A stretch of 64,000 nucleotides of DNA, taken from assembly GCF_039555335.1 (NCBI RefSeq), contig NC_092631.1:6646481-6710480 (forward strand), in the 5' to 3' direction. How positions within the stretch are numbered: the first letter of the stretch is position 1; each line of letters opens with the position of its first letter. Origin of the DNA: Amphiura filiformis. Taxonomy: Eukaryota > Echinodermata > Ophiuroidea > Amphilepidida > Amphiuridae. The notes under the pieces are model-generated. The model was not told the DNA's origin. It worked only from the letters and a program-made list of their open reading frames with translations, and searched no databases. The translations under genes and the position numbers were made by a program. Shown piece after piece: positions 59,725-64,000 of this stretch.

Positions 59725-60015
59725 ACCCTTGATTTGTTAGTAGCGCACAACAGGGAGGTTGATTCCTCTGGTGCTTTCATATGGCGGAGAAAAGGAATTG
59801 CAGAAAATGGCAACATTTATAGGTAGGCCCCCCTATTTCTTCGGAAAGAAAGTTTCCTATTATTAGGACTTAACTTTTGAGATGATTTGTATATTTGAAA
59901 GGGCAAAATTAACCATAAGGCACGCTGTTTTACCGCCGCGTAAACTCAATCTTCATGTAAATAAATCGGACTTTGATTGACAGGGGGTGTTAGACGCAAA
60001 TTAGTCTTTTTGATT
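59725..60015. repeat. Second copy of the 3.3-kb dispersed repeat, uninterrupted
   Basis: Matches 3278-3360 and 3670-3715. It ends ...GCAAATTAGTCTTTTT exactly where the ACC-rich microsatellite begins. Confidence 0.6.
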
Positions 60016-63000
60016 ATACCACACCTCCACCAATACAACCACCAATACCACCACCAATACCACATTACCACCAATACCAACACCACCACCAATTCAACCA
60101 CCAATACCACACCACCGCCAATACCAACACCACCGACACCACCCCCAACACCAACACCAATACCACACCACCACCAATTCCAACACCACCACCAATTCAA
60201 CCACCAATACCACACCATTGCCAATACCAACACTACCACCAATACCGCCACCACCACCAATACCACCACTAATACCACCATCAATACCACACCACCGCCA
60301 ATACCACACCACCGCCATTATCACCACCAATACAACCACCAATACCACACCACCTCCAACACAACCACCAATACCACACCACCACCAATACCAACACCAC
60401 CACCAATACCACACCACTGCCAATACCAACACCGCCACCAATACCACCATCAATTTCACACCACCGCCATTACTACCACCAATACAACCACCAATACCAC
60501 ACCACTACCAATATAACCACCAATACCACCACCAATACCACACCACTGCCAATACCACACCACCGCCATTACCACCACCAGTACACCCACCAATTCCACA
60601 CCACCACTAATACAACCACTAATACCACCACCAATACCACACACCGCCACCAATACCACACCACCGCCAATACCAACACCACCACCTCCAACACCAATAC
60701 CACACCACCAATTCTAACACCACCACCAATTCAACCACCAATACCACACCATTGCCAATACCAACACTACCACCAATACCGCCACCACCACCAATACAAC
60801 CACTAATACCACCATCAATACCACACCACCGCCAATACCACACCACCGCCTTTATCACCGCCAATACAACCACCAATACCACACCACCTCCAACACAACC
60901 ACCAATACCACCACCAATACCAATACCACCACCAATACCACACCACTGCCAATACCAACACCGCCACCAATACCACCATCAATTTCACACCACCGCCATT
61001 ACTACCACCAATACAACCACCAATACCACACCACTACCAATACAACCACCAATACCACCACCAATACCACACCACCGCCAATACCACACCACCGCCATTA
61101 CCACCACCAGTACACCCACCAATTCCACACCACCACTAATACCAACCACTAATACCACCACCAATACCACACCACCACCAATACCACTTTGATTGACAGG
61201 GGGTGTTAGACGCAAATTAGTCTTTTTGATTATACCACACCTCCACCAATACAACCACCAATACCACCACCAATACCACATTACCACCAATACCAACACC
61301 ACCACCAATTCAACCACCAATACCACACCACCGCCAATACCAACACCACCACCCCCAACACCAACACCAATACCACACCACCACCAATTCCACCACCACC
61401 ACCAATTCAACCACCAATACCACACCATTGCCAATACCAACACTACCACCAATACCGCCACCACCACCAATACCACCACTAATACCACCATCAATACCAC
61501 ACCACCGCCAATACCACACCACCGCCATTATCACCACCAATACAACCACCAATACCACACCACCTCCAACACAACCACCAATACCACACCACCACCAATA
61601 CCAACACCACCACCAATACCACACCACTGCCAATACCAACACCCGCCACCAATACCACCATCAATTTCACACCACCGCCATTACTACCACCAATACAACC
61701 ACCAATACCACACCACTACCAATATAACCACCAATACCACCACCAATACCACACCACTGCCAATACCACACCACCGCCATTACCACCACCAGTACACCCA
61801 CCAATTCCACACCACCACTAATACAACCACTAATACCACCACCAATACCACACCGCCACCAATACCACACCACCACCAATACCACACCGCCACCAATACC
61901 AACACCACCACCAATACCACACCACTACCAATACAACCACCAATACCACACCACCGCCAATACCACACCACCGCCATTACCACCACCAGTACACCCACCA
62001 ATTCCACTCCACCACTAATACAACCACTAATACCACCACCAATACCACACCGCCACCAATACCACACTACCACCAATACCACACCACCGCCAATACCACA
62101 CCACCGCCAATACCAACACCACCACCAATACCACACCACTACCCACCACCAATAATACCACCACCAATACCACCACCAATACCACACCACTGCCAATACC
62201 ACACCACCGCCATTACCACCACCAGTACACCCACCAATTCCACACCACCACTAATACAACCACTAATACCACCACCAATACCACACCGCCACCAATACCA
62301 CACCACCACCAATACCACACCGCCACCAATACCAACACCACCACCAATTCAACCACCAATACCACACCACCGCCAATACCAACACCACCACCTCCAACAC
62401 CAATACCACACCACCAATTCTAACACCACCACCAATTCAACCACCAATACCACACCATTGCCAATACCAACACTACCACCAATACCGCCACCACCACCAA
62501 TACAACCACTAATACCACCATCAATACCACACCACCGCCAATACCACACCACCGCCTTTATCACCGCCAATACAACCACCAATACCACACCACCTCCAAC
62601 ACAACCACCAATACCACCACCAATACCAATACCACCACCAATACCACACCACTGCCAATACCAACACCGCCACCAATACCACCATCAATTTCACACCACC
62701 GCCATTACTACCACCAATACAACCACCAATACCACACCACTACCAATACAACCACCAATACCACCACCAATACCACACCACTGCCAATACCACACCACCG
62801 CCATTACCACCACCAGTACACCCACCAATTCCACACCACCACTAATACAACCACTAATACCACCACCAATACCACACCACCACCAATACCACACCACCAC
62901 CAATACCACACCGCCACCAATACCAACACCACCACCAATTCAACCACCAATACCACACCACCGCCAATACCAACACCACCACCTCCAACACCAATACCAC

Positions 63001-63782
63001 ACCACCAATTCTAACACCACCACCAATTCAACCACCAATACCACACCATTGCCAATACCAACACTACCACCAATACCGCCACCACCACCAATACAACCAC
63101 TAATACCACCATCAATACCACACCACCGCCAATACCACACCACCGCCTTTATCCAACCGCCAATACAACCACCAATACCACACCACCTCCAACACAACCA
63201 CCAATACCACCACCAATACCAATACCACCACCAATACCACACCACTGCCAATACCAACACCGCCACCAATACCACCATCAATTTCACACCACCGCCATTA
63301 CTACCACCAATACAACCACCAATACCACACCACTACCAATACAACCACCAATACCACCACCAATACCACACCACTGCTAATACCACACCACCGCCATTAC
63401 CACCACCAGTACACCCACCAATTCCACACCACCACTAATACAACCACTAATACCACCACCAATACCACACCACCACCAATACCACACCACCACCAATACC
63501 ACACCACCGCCAATACCACACCACCGCCAATACCAACACCACCACCAATACCACACCATACCACCGCCATTACCAACAATACAACCACCACTACCAATAC
63601 AACCACCAATACTACCACCAATACCACACCACCACCAATACCACCATCACCACCAATACCATACCACCGCCAATACCACACCACCGCCAATACCACACCA
63701 CCGCCGATACCAACACCGCCACCAATACCACCACCAATACCACACCACCGCTAATACAAACACCACCACTAATACAACCACC
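60016..63782. repeat. ACC-rich microsatellite, 3.8 kb, with higher-order repeats
   Basis: Built from ACCACCAAT, ACCACACC and ACCGCCAAT variants. The flanking word CTTTGATTGACAGGGGGTGT at 59971 recurs at 61187, showing a 1216-bp duplication that captured flanking sequence. The block CATTGCCAATACCAACACTA recurs near 60217, 60750, 61427, 62457 and 63049. Long frames of Pro, Thr, Asn and His on the plus strand and Val, Trp and Gly on the minus strand are artefacts of composition. Confidence 0.95.
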
Positions 63783-64000
63783 ACACCGCAACAAAAATAT
63801 GCTTGTCCCCAACCCCCTCCCCCCTAAATTTTAATGCTTCCGCCGCCAATGCTGCCACCAATACCACACCACACACAATAGTAAACCACCACCACAACCA
63901 CCTCCATCACCAACAAACAAACAACATCTCCACCCACTCCTCCATCCATGGTAAAGACAGCTTTACTCCAGGATGAGTCCGTCTTCTTTGCACCGCAAAG
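63783..64000. other. Window end, microsatellite edge
   Basis: The ACC pattern decays from 63783. A possible acceptor AAGACAG ends at 63960 and the sequence after it has one open frame to the window end, but no homology to the expected CBM2 continuation was recognised. Confidence 0.3.

Noticed and set aside
60016..63438. Frames of up to 326 codons rich in Pro, Thr, Asn and His
   Set aside because: Microsatellite translation without stops; opposite-strand frames of Val, Trp and Gly are the mirror image.
63960..64000. Possible next exon of the CBM2-like gene at the window edge
   Set aside because: An acceptor-like AG exists, but the 40 bases do not resemble the expected CBM2 continuation.

Overview
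The window looks like nuclear DNA of a marine invertebrate, most likely a deuterostome such as an echinoderm or hemichordate. The evidence is AT-rich sequence, short coding exons with clean GT/AG junctions separated by introns of 0.4 to 8 kb, animal-type genes (a GalNAc-transferase-like protein, INSIG, and an N-terminal cellulose-binding-like exon), heavy loading with short inverted-repeat transposons, and frequent 'TAGGCCTA'-type words. The species was not determined. There are no bacterial features, CRISPR array or rRNA, and I saw no convincing tRNA.

Three genes can be supported. (1) Plus strand, 1727-15478: the last eight exons of a polypeptide N-acetylgalactosaminyltransferase family gene, from mid catalytic domain through the ricin-type lectin domain to the stop; its 5' half lies outside the window. 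The catalytic centre is altered at several points, so it is probably a pseudoenzyme. (2) Minus strand, 42646-30779: a complete five-exon INSIG gene (200 residues), the ER-membrane regulator of SCAP/SREBP and HMG-CoA reductase, ending in a nine-codon exon. Genes 1 and 2 converge tail to tail across about 15 kb of repeats. (3) Plus strand, 59363-59557: one exon coding for a signal peptide and the start of a CBM2-like carbohydrate-binding domain, perhaps from a GH9 endoglucanase; the rest lies beyond the window.

The remaining sequence is mostly mobile and tandem repeats. Intron 2 of gene 1 holds a 75-bp satellite split by several transposon insertions, the largest being 3.16 kb with 48-bp perfect inverted ends and a TA target duplication. 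Between genes 1 and 2 lies a 1.38-kb segment in three tandem copies, one interrupted by a TTAA-flanked element and two showing the intact empty site. Gene 2 introns and upstream DNA carry many hairpin and inverted-repeat elements. Members of one family have 8-bp target duplications typical of hAT elements. Four different elements carry internal motifs that start with GGTAA. From 57 kb to the end the sequence turns into tandem repeats: a 323-bp duplication, a 21-bp minisatellite of about 0.9 kb, and about 3.8 kb of ACC-rich microsatellite with higher-order duplication.

The three genes have no obvious functional link. No complete transposase or reverse transcriptase was recognised, so the mobile elements seen here appear non-autonomous.
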